Source: an uncultured Collinsella sp.
GTDB taxonomy: Bacteria; Actinomycetota; Coriobacteriia; Coriobacteriales; Coriobacteriaceae
Direction of reading: 5' to 3'
Length of the DNA stretch: 13,223 bases
NCBI GenBank assembly: GCA_900549335.1
Contig: UROJ01000017.1
Span: 1 to 13,223, forward strand
Part shown: positions 1 through 7,681 of the stretch, in pieces
Layout of the letters: every line of letters starts with the position of its first letter
How positions within the stretch are numbered: position 1 is the first letter of the stretch
Made by a program: the position numbers and the translations under genes
Notes under the pieces: generated by a model
What the model was told of the DNA's origin: nothing
Databases searched by the model: none
The model's input: the letters and a program-made list of their open reading frames with translations, nothing else

Positions 1-686
1 CGTGCGTAGTTGATGAGCACGGCGTCGGGTGCCAGCAGGTTAATCTGCTCGGTGCTGATCATGCCGATGGTGTCTGCCTTGCTGGGCACGTGCACGGTGA
101 GGTAGTCGCAGCCGCGGCAGAGGTCCTCGAGCGTGCCCACACGCTGCACCTCGCGGCTCAGCACCCACGCGTGCTCAACGGAAATGAACGGATCGTAGCC
201 GTAAACGTCCATGCCCAGATCGACGCAGGCGTTGGCGACCTTGGAGCCTACGTTGCCCAGGCCGATGACGCCGATGCGCTTGCCCTTGAGCTCGCGGCCC
301 ACAAAGGCCTTTTTGGCTTTCTCGGCATCGACCTGGATCTCGGGGTCGTCGGCGTTGTCGCGCACCCAGTTCATCGACTGCACTACGCCGCGGCTCGAGA
401 GCACCAGCATGCCCAGGACGAGCTCCTTGACGGCATTGCTGTTGGCGCCGGGGGAGTTAAAGACGACGACGCCCTTCTTGGCGTACTCCTCGACGGGGAT
501 GTTGTTGACGCCGGCGCCGCAGCGGGCGATGGCGCGGATGCCCTCGGGCAGCTCGTAGCCGTGCAGGTCGGTCGAGCGCATCAGGATGGCGTCGGCCTCC
601 TCGGCGGTGCCCACAAACTCGTAGCCCTCGCCAAACTCGACTTTGCCGTCTTTAGTGATGTCGTCGATGGTCTTAATCTTACGCAT
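1..686 (-). CDS. serA: D-3-phosphoglycerate dehydrogenase, 3' end cut by window edge
   Basis: Oxidises 3-phosphoglycerate to 3-phosphohydroxypyruvate with NAD+, the first committed step of serine synthesis in the cytosol. Reading the minus strand from the ATG at 686 gives about 228 residues with no stop before the left edge. Visible are RCGAGVNN (about 56-62), the substrate/cofactor region of the 2-hydroxyacid dehydrogenase family, and a Rossmann loop IGLGNVGS (about 141-148). VPSKADT (about 200-206) follows the NAD fold. The start is fixed by AAGGAG six bases upstream. It lies 72 bases downstream of serC on the same strand, so the two are probably co-transcribed and supply successive steps. 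The catalytic His/Glu region and any ACT domain lie outside the window. Confidence is high for the family and also high for serA because serC is adjacent. Confidence 0.93.
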   Translation of the reverse strand, partial: MRKIKTIDDITKDGKVEFGEGYEFVGTAEEADAILMRSTDLHGYELPEGIRAIARCGAGVNNIPVEEYAKKGVVVFNSPGANSNAVKELVLGMLVLSSRGVVQSMNWVRDNADDPEIQVDAEKAKKAFVGRELKGKRIGVIGLGNVGSKVANACVDLGMDVYGYDPFISVEHAWVLSREVQRVGTLEDLCRGCDYLTVHVPSKADTIGMISTEQINLLAPDAVLINYA

Positions 687-742
687 GGAAAAACTCCTTA
701 GCAGGTTTTGATCTAAGCAGGGTGGTCTGAGGTGGCTGGTCG

Positions 743-758
743 GCCCGCGTGTTGCGGG

Positions 759-759
<1 letters not shown>
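743..759 (-). repeat. short GC-rich hairpin just after serC stop
   Basis: GCCCGC (743-748) and GCGGGC (754-759) form a perfect 6-bp stem with a 5-base loop, and the last base of the serC stop codon falls in the stem. No T-run follows on the minus strand, so it is not a standard intrinsic terminator. It could protect the serC mRNA end or reduce read-through into serA. The structure is seen directly; its role is inferred. Confidence 0.35.
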
Positions 760-1883
<1,124 letters not shown>

Positions 1884-1922
1884 CTTCTAGTTCCCCCTCG
1901 TAGTCGTTTGGACGTTCGGGAT

Positions 1923-1928
1923 ACTTTA
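1923..1928 (-). promoter_or_regulatory. candidate extended -10 of the serC-serA operon
   Basis: On the minus strand, TGC-TAAAGT resembles an extended -10 element (TGn plus a hexamer matching TATAAT at 4 of 6 positions). It lies about 40 bases upstream of the serC start. No convincing -35 hexamer sits 16-18 bases further up. This is a weak, motif-only call. Confidence 0.28.
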
Positions 1929-2014
1929 GCACAGTGGAGCGCCAGGCGCGACCGCATCACGGTAAAACTCGAGTGCGCCGCTATGATTTACAGGATGGTT
2001 ACATGGGGGAGGGA

Positions 2015-2188
2015 TTATCTCGAGGCTCGTATCCGATCCGCCTCGGCCTTTGCTTGTTTCCAGGGGCGTACGCGACCGTTGATGAGGTCGTCGTAGCCAC
2101 GAGCGATGGCACGTTGAATGTGATCTTCGCGTTCCTGAATGGTAGTTAGTGCGCGCGTCTGATCAGAAATAGACTTTACGACAGACAT
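2015..2188 (-). CDS. small orphan protein, 57 aa, possibly an antitoxin remnant
   Basis: I do not recognise this gene with confidence. The start at 2188 is chosen because AAGGAG lies six bases upstream of that ATG; an upstream in-frame ATG at 2212 has no such site. The product begins MSVVKSISD, which resembles the opening of Phd-family antitoxins. It ends in a charged, helix-prone stretch (YDDLINGRVRPWKQAKAEADRIR, written here as YDDLINGRVRP followed by WKQAKAEADRIR) similar in style to antitoxin C-termini that wrap a toxin. The DNA-binding middle expected of a Phd protein is missing or very short, and no toxin-like gene adjoins it. A 7-bp inverted repeat sits in its promoter region, consistent with autoregulation. 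It is divergent from the BREX operon. That it is an expressed gene is likely; the antitoxin idea is a guess. Confidence 0.5.
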   Translation of the reverse strand: MSVVKSISDQTRALTTIQEREDHIQRAIARGYDDLINGRVRPWKQAKAEADRIRASR

Positions 2189-2200
2189 ATGAAGCTCCTT

Positions 2201-2228
2201 ACATAGAAGCATGTGTATAACTCTATGT
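2201..2228. promoter_or_regulatory. inverted repeat upstream of the small minus-strand gene
   Basis: ACATAGA (2201-2207) and TCTATGT (2222-2228) are a perfect 7-bp inverted repeat with a 14-base centre containing a TATAC-like element on the minus strand. It begins 13 bases upstream of the small gene's ATG, so it is placed like an operator over the promoter. The repeat is seen directly; operator function is inferred. Confidence 0.4.
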
Positions 2229-2360
2229 TGAATATAGCGGAGGATGGCGTTGGGCGTGTGCGTGTCTGCATTCGTAAGCGCGGTTGTCTGGCAAGTGTGA
2301 TTTGGGGCGACCTCGTCAAAGCTTCTGAGCTGCGAAAATGACCGTTAACCGGATTTAATT

Positions 2361-2380
2361 ATGTTGCTCAACATTTGACA
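2361..2380 (+). promoter_or_regulatory. palindrome abutting a TTGACA box, candidate BREX promoter/operator
   Basis: ATGTTG-CT-CAACAT (2361-2374) is a perfect 14-bp palindrome and is directly followed by TTGACA (2375-2380), a consensus -35 hexamer. The -10 region 16-18 bases on is a T-run (TTTTTA/TTTTAC), a poor match. The promoter may therefore be weak or activator-dependent, or the real -10 may lie elsewhere. A repressor on the palindrome would block -35 contact. Symmetry is seen directly; promoter function is inferred. Confidence 0.4.
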
Positions 2381-2389
2381 CTCTGGGCG

Positions 2390-2406
2390 TGGTAACTTTT
2401 TTACCA
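2390..2406. repeat. 6-bp inverted repeat TGGTAA-n5-TTACCA
   Basis: TGGTAA (2390-2395) and TTACCA (2401-2406) form a perfect dyad with a pyrimidine-rich 5-base centre. It occupies the position of the spacer/-10 of the candidate promoter starting at 2375. It could be a second operator half-site pair or simply an AT-rich coincidence. Confidence 0.3.
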
Positions 2407-2426
2407 ACAGGTATGATTATTGTCAT

Positions 2427-2460
2427 GTGCGCCGCACCTGCCTGCCGGGTTGCGGCGCAC
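2427..2460 (+). repeat. strong 10-bp stem-loop in the brxA leader
   Basis: GTGCGCCGCA (2427-2436) and TGCGGCGCAC (2451-2460) are perfect reverse complements separated by 14 bases. In RNA this would be a very stable hairpin about 35 bases before the candidate GTG start at 2496. No U-tract follows, so it is not a classical terminator. A leader attenuator, an mRNA-stability element or a DNA operator are all possible. Confidence 0.5.
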
Positions 2461-2483
2461 TTGTGACAGCCTTTGACACCCTT

Positions 2484-2498
2484 GGAGCGTGTACTGTG
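2484..2498 (+). promoter_or_regulatory. Shine-Dalgarno GGAG with GTG start upstream of the G10 run
   Basis: GGAG (2484-2487) lies 8 bases before GTG (2496-2498), an ideal distance. Translation from this GTG reads MDITTKSVRGG into the G run. With ten G it leaves the brxA frame and stops at TGA 2559-2561 after 21 codons. With nine G (or twelve) it would continue into brxA. The geometry favours this as the true brxA start in the ON state. Confidence 0.5.
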
Positions 2499-2520
2499 GA
2501 TATAACCACAAAAAGCGTTC

Positions 2521-2530
2521 GGGGGGGGGG
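2521..2530 (+). repeat. homopolymer of ten G at the brxA start
   Basis: Ten consecutive G lie between AAAAGCGTTC and TGCTCACC. Runs of this length are rare even in GC-rich genomes and are hot spots for slipped-strand mispairing. The last G is also the first base of the only in-frame GTG (2530) available to brxA as sequenced. A length miscall in assembly is an alternative explanation. Confidence 0.85.
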
Positions 2531-3180
2531 TGCTCACCCGCGAGCAATTCCTCCCGCATGAGATGCGCATCGTCGCTGCCCTTCGTATGCAGGGCGCAAG
2601 CGACGAGCAGGTCATTGTACGCGTAAAGAGCGAGAACCTCTTTCAATATCCCACGGAGCGCATGGTCGCCAACCGCGCAACCGTGTGCCTTCGACGCCTC
2701 GACGCCATGGTGCCCACGGACGCCGCATGCGCCGTGCGTGGCATCGACTCCAATATCGCCGTCGAGGCTGTGTCATCCCTAACCAGGCTCATGGCATCCG
2801 GCACTCCCACGCAGGCGGACCAGGGCATCTTCTACAGCATGATCTGCCGCTACGATATCGTGCGCGAGCTCGTGCTCGTCGAGGTAGGGGAGCGACTACA
2901 AAACTTCGATTATGCCTTTACGGCGGTTGACCTCAATGCCTTTATGACACGCTTTACCACGGAGTATCCGGACGCGGCCCGCTGGACTGAGGCCACGGTC
3001 AAGCGCATTAAGGGCTCGCTCCGCCAGACGCTCCGCCATGCCGGCCTTATCGGCGAGGGCCAGGGCCCGGAGTCCGAGCGTCTGTCACCACTCTTCCTCG
3101 ATTCCGATGTCGAGCGAGCCTTGGTTCTGCTGGGCGAGCAGTCGCTTATCGCGGCCCTTACCGGCAGGGTGGTGATGTAG
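2530..3180 (+). CDS. brxA: BREX protein BrxA (DUF1819 family)
   Basis: First gene of the BREX operon. BrxA is a small, NusB-like, nucleic-acid-binding protein needed for defence in characterised type 1 BREX systems. The ORF gives 216 residues, near the family's usual 190-220. Typical features are LTREQFLPHEMRIVAAL at the start, the conserved ENLFQYPTER block (about 36-45), and RATVCLRRLDAM (about 49-60). A central helical segment follows, then a C-terminal LSPLFLD...ALVLLGEQ tail. The annotated start is the GTG at 2530, which overlaps the ten-G run and has no separate Shine-Dalgarno site. A better start is GTG 2496 with GGAG upstream, but it is out of frame by one base, so brxA may be switched off here. 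One base separates it from brxB. Confidence 0.88.
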   Translation: MLTREQFLPHEMRIVAALRMQGASDEQVIVRVKSENLFQYPTERMVANRATVCLRRLDAMVPTDAACAVRGIDSNIAVEAVSSLTRLMASGTPTQADQGIFYSMICRYDIVRELVLVEVGERLQNFDYAFTAVDLNAFMTRFTTEYPDAARWTEATVKRIKGSLRQTLRHAGLIGEGQGPESERLSPLFLDSDVERALVLLGEQSLIAALTGRVVM

Positions 3181-3181
3181 C

Positions 3182-3874
3182 GTGGCTCCCGTCAACAGCG
3201 CCGCCGAACCTGCTATCACCCCGGCGACCGATCTCACCACCAATATCGGCATCCATTCCCGTAAGAGCGTCGTGGCGGCGCATGTCCGCTCTCAGCACGC
3301 CTGTCAGGAATTTGAGCGCCGCGCGCAGCTTCTGCGCGAATGCCTGTGCAGCGAGGACTTTTTGGCTAACAAGGGCATAGGCAATGAGATCGGCTTCCAC
3401 ACCTTTTGCTATGACCCCGCGCTGGAGTTTGAGGCGCGTGCATTATTTGACACCCTTTCACGCGATGCCGAGGCCGACAAGCTTCCGTGCACGCTCAAGG
3501 TCGTGAACCTCTACGACGCCGTGCTGGCAATTCTCGAAAAGCGCCGTGTCCTTAAGGCCATCCCACGCCAAGAGGAGCGCCGCGGTACCCAGCGCGTGCT
3601 CGAGGACGTGGCCAAGTTCGCCTCGCCCGAGAAAGTCGCCGCGTACATCCTTGAGCAGACCGAGCCGCACGCGCCTGGAGACGTCGTTCTCCTCACCGGC
3701 GCGGGCGAGGTCTTCCCATTCTTTCGCATGCACACGCTTCTCCATTGCATGCTTGCGGATTTTGATGAGGTGCCTGTGGTCGCCGCCTATCCGGGCAGTT
3801 TCAACGGCTCTTCTTTCCAGCTCTTTAACCGTCTGCCGGCCGACAACTACTACCGCGCTATCGATATCTCGTAA
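3182..3874 (+). CDS. brxB: BREX protein BrxB (DUF1788 family)
   Basis: BrxB is essential for BREX defence in tested type 1 systems; its biochemical role is not established. The 230-residue product carries the family's recognisable blocks. These are FLANKGIGNEIGFHTFCYDP (about 60-79), VVNLYDAVLAILEKR in the middle, GDVVLLTGAGEVFPFFRMH (about 165-184), and the C-terminal YPGSFNGSSFQLFNR (about 203-217) followed by DNYYRAI. The GTG at 3182 lies one base after the brxA stop, and the AGGGTGGTG stretch at the end of brxA can serve as ribosome binding site, implying translational coupling. The first 35 or so residues are not recognisably conserved, so a later start is possible. If brxA translation is off, coupled brxB translation should drop too. 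Confidence 0.92.
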   Translation: MAPVNSAAEPAITPATDLTTNIGIHSRKSVVAAHVRSQHACQEFERRAQLLRECLCSEDFLANKGIGNEIGFHTFCYDPALEFEARALFDTLSRDAEADKLPCTLKVVNLYDAVLAILEKRRVLKAIPRQEERRGTQRVLEDVAKFASPEKVAAYILEQTEPHAPGDVVLLTGAGEVFPFFRMHTLLHCMLADFDEVPVVAAYPGSFNGSSFQLFNRLPADNYYRAIDIS

Positions 3875-3952
3875 GCACGGCTCCCCGCAGGCAAGTCCCT
3901 GCCGCCGGTAACAACCCTTTGCCATAACGTTCCCAAACCCAAAGGAGCACCC

Positions 3953-6900
3953 ATGGACAACACGATCATTCGCGACCTCTTTGCAAAAGACATCAACCGC
4001 TCCATCAACGGCGTGGTCAAGGTCCAGGATTCAAAAGATGGGTCCATCCGCCAGGAGCTTGACGAGTACGTGGTGACGCGCGAGTTGCAGAGGCACTTTG
4101 CCACGTTCTTCAAGGCCTACGGCGATGCCATCGATGCGCGCACCGACAAGATCGGCGTGTGGATCAGTGGTTTCTTCGGTTCCGGTAAATCGCACTTCCT
4201 CAAGATGCTGAGCTACCTGCTCGAGAATCGCCAGATCGGCGGCAAGAGCGCCATCCGCTACTTTGACGGCAAGATCGTCGACCCCATGGTCGCGGCTGCC
4301 ATGGAGCGCGCCTGCTCGGTGCCCACGCAGGCCATCCTCTTTAACATCGATAGCAAGGCGGGTCAGTGGAAGCAGGGCGATACGGCTCCCACGGCGCTGC
4401 TTCGCGGCTTTGAGCGCATGTTCTACGAGGCGCGCGGCTTCTACGGCGAGGACCTCAAGCTTGCAAAGCTCGAGGACTACATCGATTCCCTGGGCAAGAC
4501 CCAGGAGTTCCGCGAGGCCTTTGAGCGCGTCAACGGCGAGTCCTGGCTCCAGGCCCGCGACACCTACAGCTACTTTGAGGACGACGTCGTCGAGGTGCTG
4601 CAGAGCGTGCTCGGCATGAGCGAAAAGGCCGCATGGAACTGGCTCGAGGGTTCTGAGGACGAGGTTTTGGCCCCCGATGTTTTTGCCAAAAAGGTCAAGG
4701 ACTACGTAGACGCTCGGGCAGCGGCCCACGGCGGCAACTTCCGTTTGCTCTTTATGGTCGACGAGGTGGGTCAGTTTATTACAAACGACAAGGACCCAAG
4801 CCTTATGCTGAGCCTTCAGACCATCGTCGAGGAGCTGGGTGCCGCCTGCGGTGGCCGCGTGTGGGTGATGGTCACGAGCCAGGAGGCCATCGACAACCTG
4901 AGCCTGCCCGTGGGCAACGACTTTTCAAAGATCCAGGGCCGCTTCAATACCCGCCTTTCGCTCTCCAGCTCCAGCGTGGACGAGGTCATCCAGCGCCGTG
5001 TGCTCGAGAAGACCGCGCCGGTGGCCGATATGCTTGCACAGGTCTACGAGCAAGACGCCGCCGTGCTCAAAAACAACTTTACCTTTGAGGGTGGCTCGCG
5101 CTCCGACCTTGCCGGCTACGCTAACTCCAAGGATTTTGTGGCTAGCTACCCGTTTGTGGGCTACCAGTTTAAGCTCCTGCCCGACGTCATGACCGAGGTG
5201 CGCAAGCACGGTGTCAAGGCCAAGCACATGTCAACGGGCGAGCGCTCCATGCTGAGCGCGTTCCAGGAGAGCGCTCAGGCCATCCAGCATGACCGGGCCG
5301 GTGCGCTCGTGCCGTTCTGGCGCTTCTTCGATACCATCTCCAAGGACCTGGAGCACGGCATCAACCAGGTCCTCGACCGCGCGGTCCGCGCGGCCGAGGA
5401 CGCAAAGGGCCTTGAACCCTACGACGTTCAGGTGCTCAAGCTCCTGTACTTGATCCGCTACATCGGCTACGTTAAGGCCACGGTCGAGAACATCTCCATC
5501 TTCATGATCGACGGCCTCGACGTGGACATGCGCGCCCTCAAGGACCGCGTCAAGGAGTCCCTTGCCCGCCTGGAGCGCGAGAACTACGTGGCACGCCAGG
5601 GCGATACTTATAGCTTCCTCACCGACGAGGAGCAGGAGATAGCGCAGGAGATCGCACGCACCCCGATCGATAACGCGCAGGTGATCGAGTCTATCAAAAA
5701 GCGCCTGTTCGACAGCATCTATACCGCGCGCAAACTCAACCGTGGGGCCAATGACTTCCCGTTTGACCGCTATGTGGACGGCTCAATCCACGGTACCAGC
5801 ATGGGCGGCATGGAGCTTTGCGTGGCGACTATGGCGAGCGACCTGGGCCGTGCGGACGATACCGAGCTGGCCTTGGCTTCTTCGGGCAAAGCCATCGTGG
5901 CCTTGAGCGACGAGGTGGATTATTGGGCCCCACTCGTCAACGCCGCCAAGATTCGCAAGTACGCCAAGACGCGAAATCTCCAGGAGCTTCAGCCGAGTAC
6001 GCGCCAGATCGTCGAGTCCAAGATGCGCGAGGCGGCCTATAACGAGAAAGAGGCCGATACCCTTTTGAGCGAGGCTGTGCTCCATGCACGTTGCGCGGTC
6101 GACAGCCGCATTGTTGAGGTCCGCGCGGCCAAACCCGCTCAGGTCTTTGAGCAAGTGCTGGCGCAGCTGTGCGATGTAGTCTTTGAAAAGGCCGACTATA
6201 TCGGCGCGCCGGTCACGAGCGATTCCGATATTCGCTCCACTCTGGCTGGCAACGTTCAAGTGGGGCTCGCTGGCATGGACGCGGGTAACACGCGTGCGCT
6301 CAAGGAGGTCGAGGACTACCTCAAAGTGCAGCACCAGCGCCACCTGGATACCGCTATGGGCGATATCCAGCGCCAGTACCAGCAAAGGCCCTTTGGCTGG
6401 CGCGAGGTCGACATCGCAAATGTGGTGGCGCAGCTTGTGGTGGAGCAGCGCGCGCAGGTGTTGTTTGGCGGTCAGACGGTTCAAGCTAACGACAGCCGCA
6501 TGGTGGCGCTCCTGCGCAAAGATGCCGATAAGGCCCAGGTGCGCTTGCGCATGCGCATGAGCGACCGGTTGCTACGCGCCGCGGGCGAACTCATGTGTGA
6601 CCTGTTTGATCTCAAGACCGTGCCCTCCAACGAGGATAAGCTCGTGGCCGAGCTCAAAGAGCGCCTTGAGGGCTTGCGCGAGGCGTGCCTCGCCATGGCA
6701 CGCGACTACTACACGGGCATCAAGCCGGCCTACCCGTATCCCGGTGAGGACGAGTGCGAGAAGATGCGCTCGGAGGTGGCCGACGTCCTTAAGGACCAGA
6801 ACGAGGCCGAGGCGTTCTTGACCACGTTCACCAAGCATGAGGAGCGTTTGCTCGATGCCAAGGAAGACTTTGACAAGGTGGTTGAGTTCTTCGAGTCCAA

Positions 6901-7615
6901 TCAACGAATAGCGTTTGACCGCGCCAAGGATTTCTTGAACCGCACCGAGGGTATCGAGTATGCCTCCGATGACATTCCCGGTGCGGTGGAGAACGTGGCA
7001 ACGGTTCGTGAGATCCTCAAAGATCCCAAGCCCTACGGCCGTATTAAAGACCTGCAGCCGCTTATGGATCCCGTCGAGGATGACATGAAAAAGCTGTTGG
7101 GCATCCGCCGCAATGAGTTTTTGTGTCGCATCGAGAGCGATCTGCAAGACCTGCGGGCGCAGGCCGAGAGTCAAAAGGGCTTTGTCAATCAGGCCAAGGA
7201 TGCCATAGCAGACGCCGGCACCAAATACGAGTCGTTCAAAAACCGTGCCCACAGCGCTCAAAGTCTCAACGAACTGAGCGTTGTTGCAACTAACTGGGGC
7301 GACTGGCTCAGTGCGGCGGCCAACGAGATGTACGACGCTGTGGATGAGGCCCGCGTGCGTATGGACAACGAGCGCCGCACCACCGAGGTCATGAGTACGG
7401 GCGAGGTGGTCAAGAAGGTCTCCAACAAGGGCGCCGCATCGTCTGCTCCCGTGCCCGCGCCCAAGCCCCAGCGCAAGATCAAGACTGTGCGCCGCGCCGA
7501 TCTGGCCAAGCCGAGTCGTCTCTTGTCCGCAGAGGACGTGGAGCGCTACGTGGACGACCTGCGCTCCCGTCTTATGCAGGCGCTCGCCGCAAACGACGAG
7601 ATCCGTATCAACTAA
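3953..7615 (+). CDS. brxC: BREX ATPase BrxC (PglY-like)
   Basis: Large AAA-type P-loop ATPase of the BREX complex, thought to power the defence assembly together with PglZ and PglX. At 1220 residues it is the usual size. Walker A is GFFGSGKS (73-80, K79), Walker B is RLLFMVDE (264-271, D270/E271), and a sensor-like VMVTSQ follows (305-310). An arginine-rich IQGRFNTRLS (about 327-336) comes next. The N-terminal RDLFAKDINRSINGVVK is typical of BrxC. Residues about 930-1130 are charged and helical, likely coiled coil, followed by a basic proline-rich linker and a C-terminal helix. AAAGGAG lies 5 bases before the ATG. No frameshift or missing key residue is seen; this is the best-preserved large gene of the locus. 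It is separated from brxB by 78 bases. Confidence 0.97.
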   Translation: MDNTIIRDLFAKDINRSINGVVKVQDSKDGSIRQELDEYVVTRELQRHFATFFKAYGDAIDARTDKIGVWISGFFGSGKSHFLKMLSYLLENRQIGGKSAIRYFDGKIVDPMVAAAMERACSVPTQAILFNIDSKAGQWKQGDTAPTALLRGFERMFYEARGFYGEDLKLAKLEDYIDSLGKTQEFREAFERVNGESWLQARDTYSYFEDDVVEVLQSVLGMSEKAAWNWLEGSEDEVLAPDVFAKKVKDYVDARAAAHGGNFRLLFMVDEVGQFITNDKDPSLMLSLQTIVEELGAACGGRVWVMVTSQEAIDNLSLPVGNDFSKIQGRFNTRLSLSSSSVDEVIQRRVLEKTAPVADMLAQVYEQDAAVLKNNFTFEGGSRSDLAGYANSKDFVASYPFVGYQFKLLPDVMTEVRKHGVKAKHMSTGERSMLSAFQESAQAIQHDRAGALVPFWRFFDTISKDLEHGINQVLDRAVRAAEDAKGLEPYDVQVLKLLYLIRYIGYVKATVENISIFMIDGLDVDMRALKDRVKESLARLERENYVARQGDTYSFLTDEEQEIAQEIARTPIDNAQVIESIKKRLFDSIYTARKLNRGANDFPFDRYVDGSIHGTSMGGMELCVATMASDLGRADDTELALASSGKAIVALSDEVDYWAPLVNAAKIRKYAKTRNLQELQPSTRQIVESKMREAAYNEKEADTLLSEAVLHARCAVDSRIVEVRAAKPAQVFEQVLAQLCDVVFEKADYIGAPVTSDSDIRSTLAGNVQVGLAGMDAGNTRALKEVEDYLKVQHQRHLDTAMGDIQRQYQQRPFGWREVDIANVVAQLVVEQRAQVLFGGQTVQANDSRMVALLRKDADKAQVRLRMRMSDRLLRAAGELMCDLFDLKTVPSNEDKLVAELKERLEGLREACLAMARDYYTGIKPAYPYPGEDECEKMRSEVADVLKDQNEAEAFLTTFTKHEERLLDAKEDFDKVVEFFESNQRIAFDRAKDFLNRTEGIEYASDDIPGAVENVATVREILKDPKPYGRIKDLQPLMDPVEDDMKKLLGIRRNEFLCRIESDLQDLRAQAESQKGFVNQAKDAIADAGTKYESFKNRAHSAQSLNELSVVATNWGDWLSAAANEMYDAVDEARVRMDNERRTTEVMSTGEVVKKVSNKGAASSAPVPAPKPQRKIKTVRRADLAKPSRLLSAEDVERYVDDLRSRLMQALAANDEIRIN

Positions 7616-7623
7616 CCCGCGGA

Positions 7624-7653
7624 GCCGCCGGTGCCAAAGCGCGCACCGGTGGC
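7624..7653 (+). repeat. 11-bp stem-loop between brxC and pglX
   Basis: GCCGCCGGTGC (7624-7634) pairs with GCACCGGTGGC (7643-7653) with one G-U pair and an 8-base loop, nine bases after the brxC stop. Only a weak T-rich stretch follows. It may act as a partial terminator or mRNA end-protector lowering pglX expression relative to brxC. The stem is seen directly; the effect is inferred. Confidence 0.45.
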
Positions 7654-7681
7654 TTATGGCGTTTAGAAAGGCTCATCAACC

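Larger units (their letters stand above)
2189..2529. other. 341-base intergenic control region between the small gene and brxA
   Basis: No convincing gene lies here. It holds the operator-like repeat of the leftward small gene, a 14-bp palindrome touching a TTGACA box, a 6-bp inverted repeat, a strong 10-bp stem, a Shine-Dalgarno/GTG pair and most of a ten-G run; each is listed separately. The density of dyad symmetry suggests a tightly regulated divergent promoter region. No BrxR/WYL regulator gene is found in the window. Confidence 0.6.

Noticed and set aside
90..701. 203-codon plus-strand open frame opposite serA
   Set aside because: It is antisense to a clear serA; GC-rich codons leave long open frames on the opposite strand. 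No family features or ribosome site.
2244..2300. 18-codon hydrophobic open frame starting at ATG 2244 as a leader peptide
   Set aside because: GGAGG directly abuts the ATG with no spacing, and nothing else supports translation.
2473..2506. Second TTGACA (2473-2478) with TATAAC (2501-2506) as a brxA promoter
   Set aside because: The spacer is 22 bases, too long for a standard sigma-70 promoter, and it would start transcription after the well-placed GTG at 2496.
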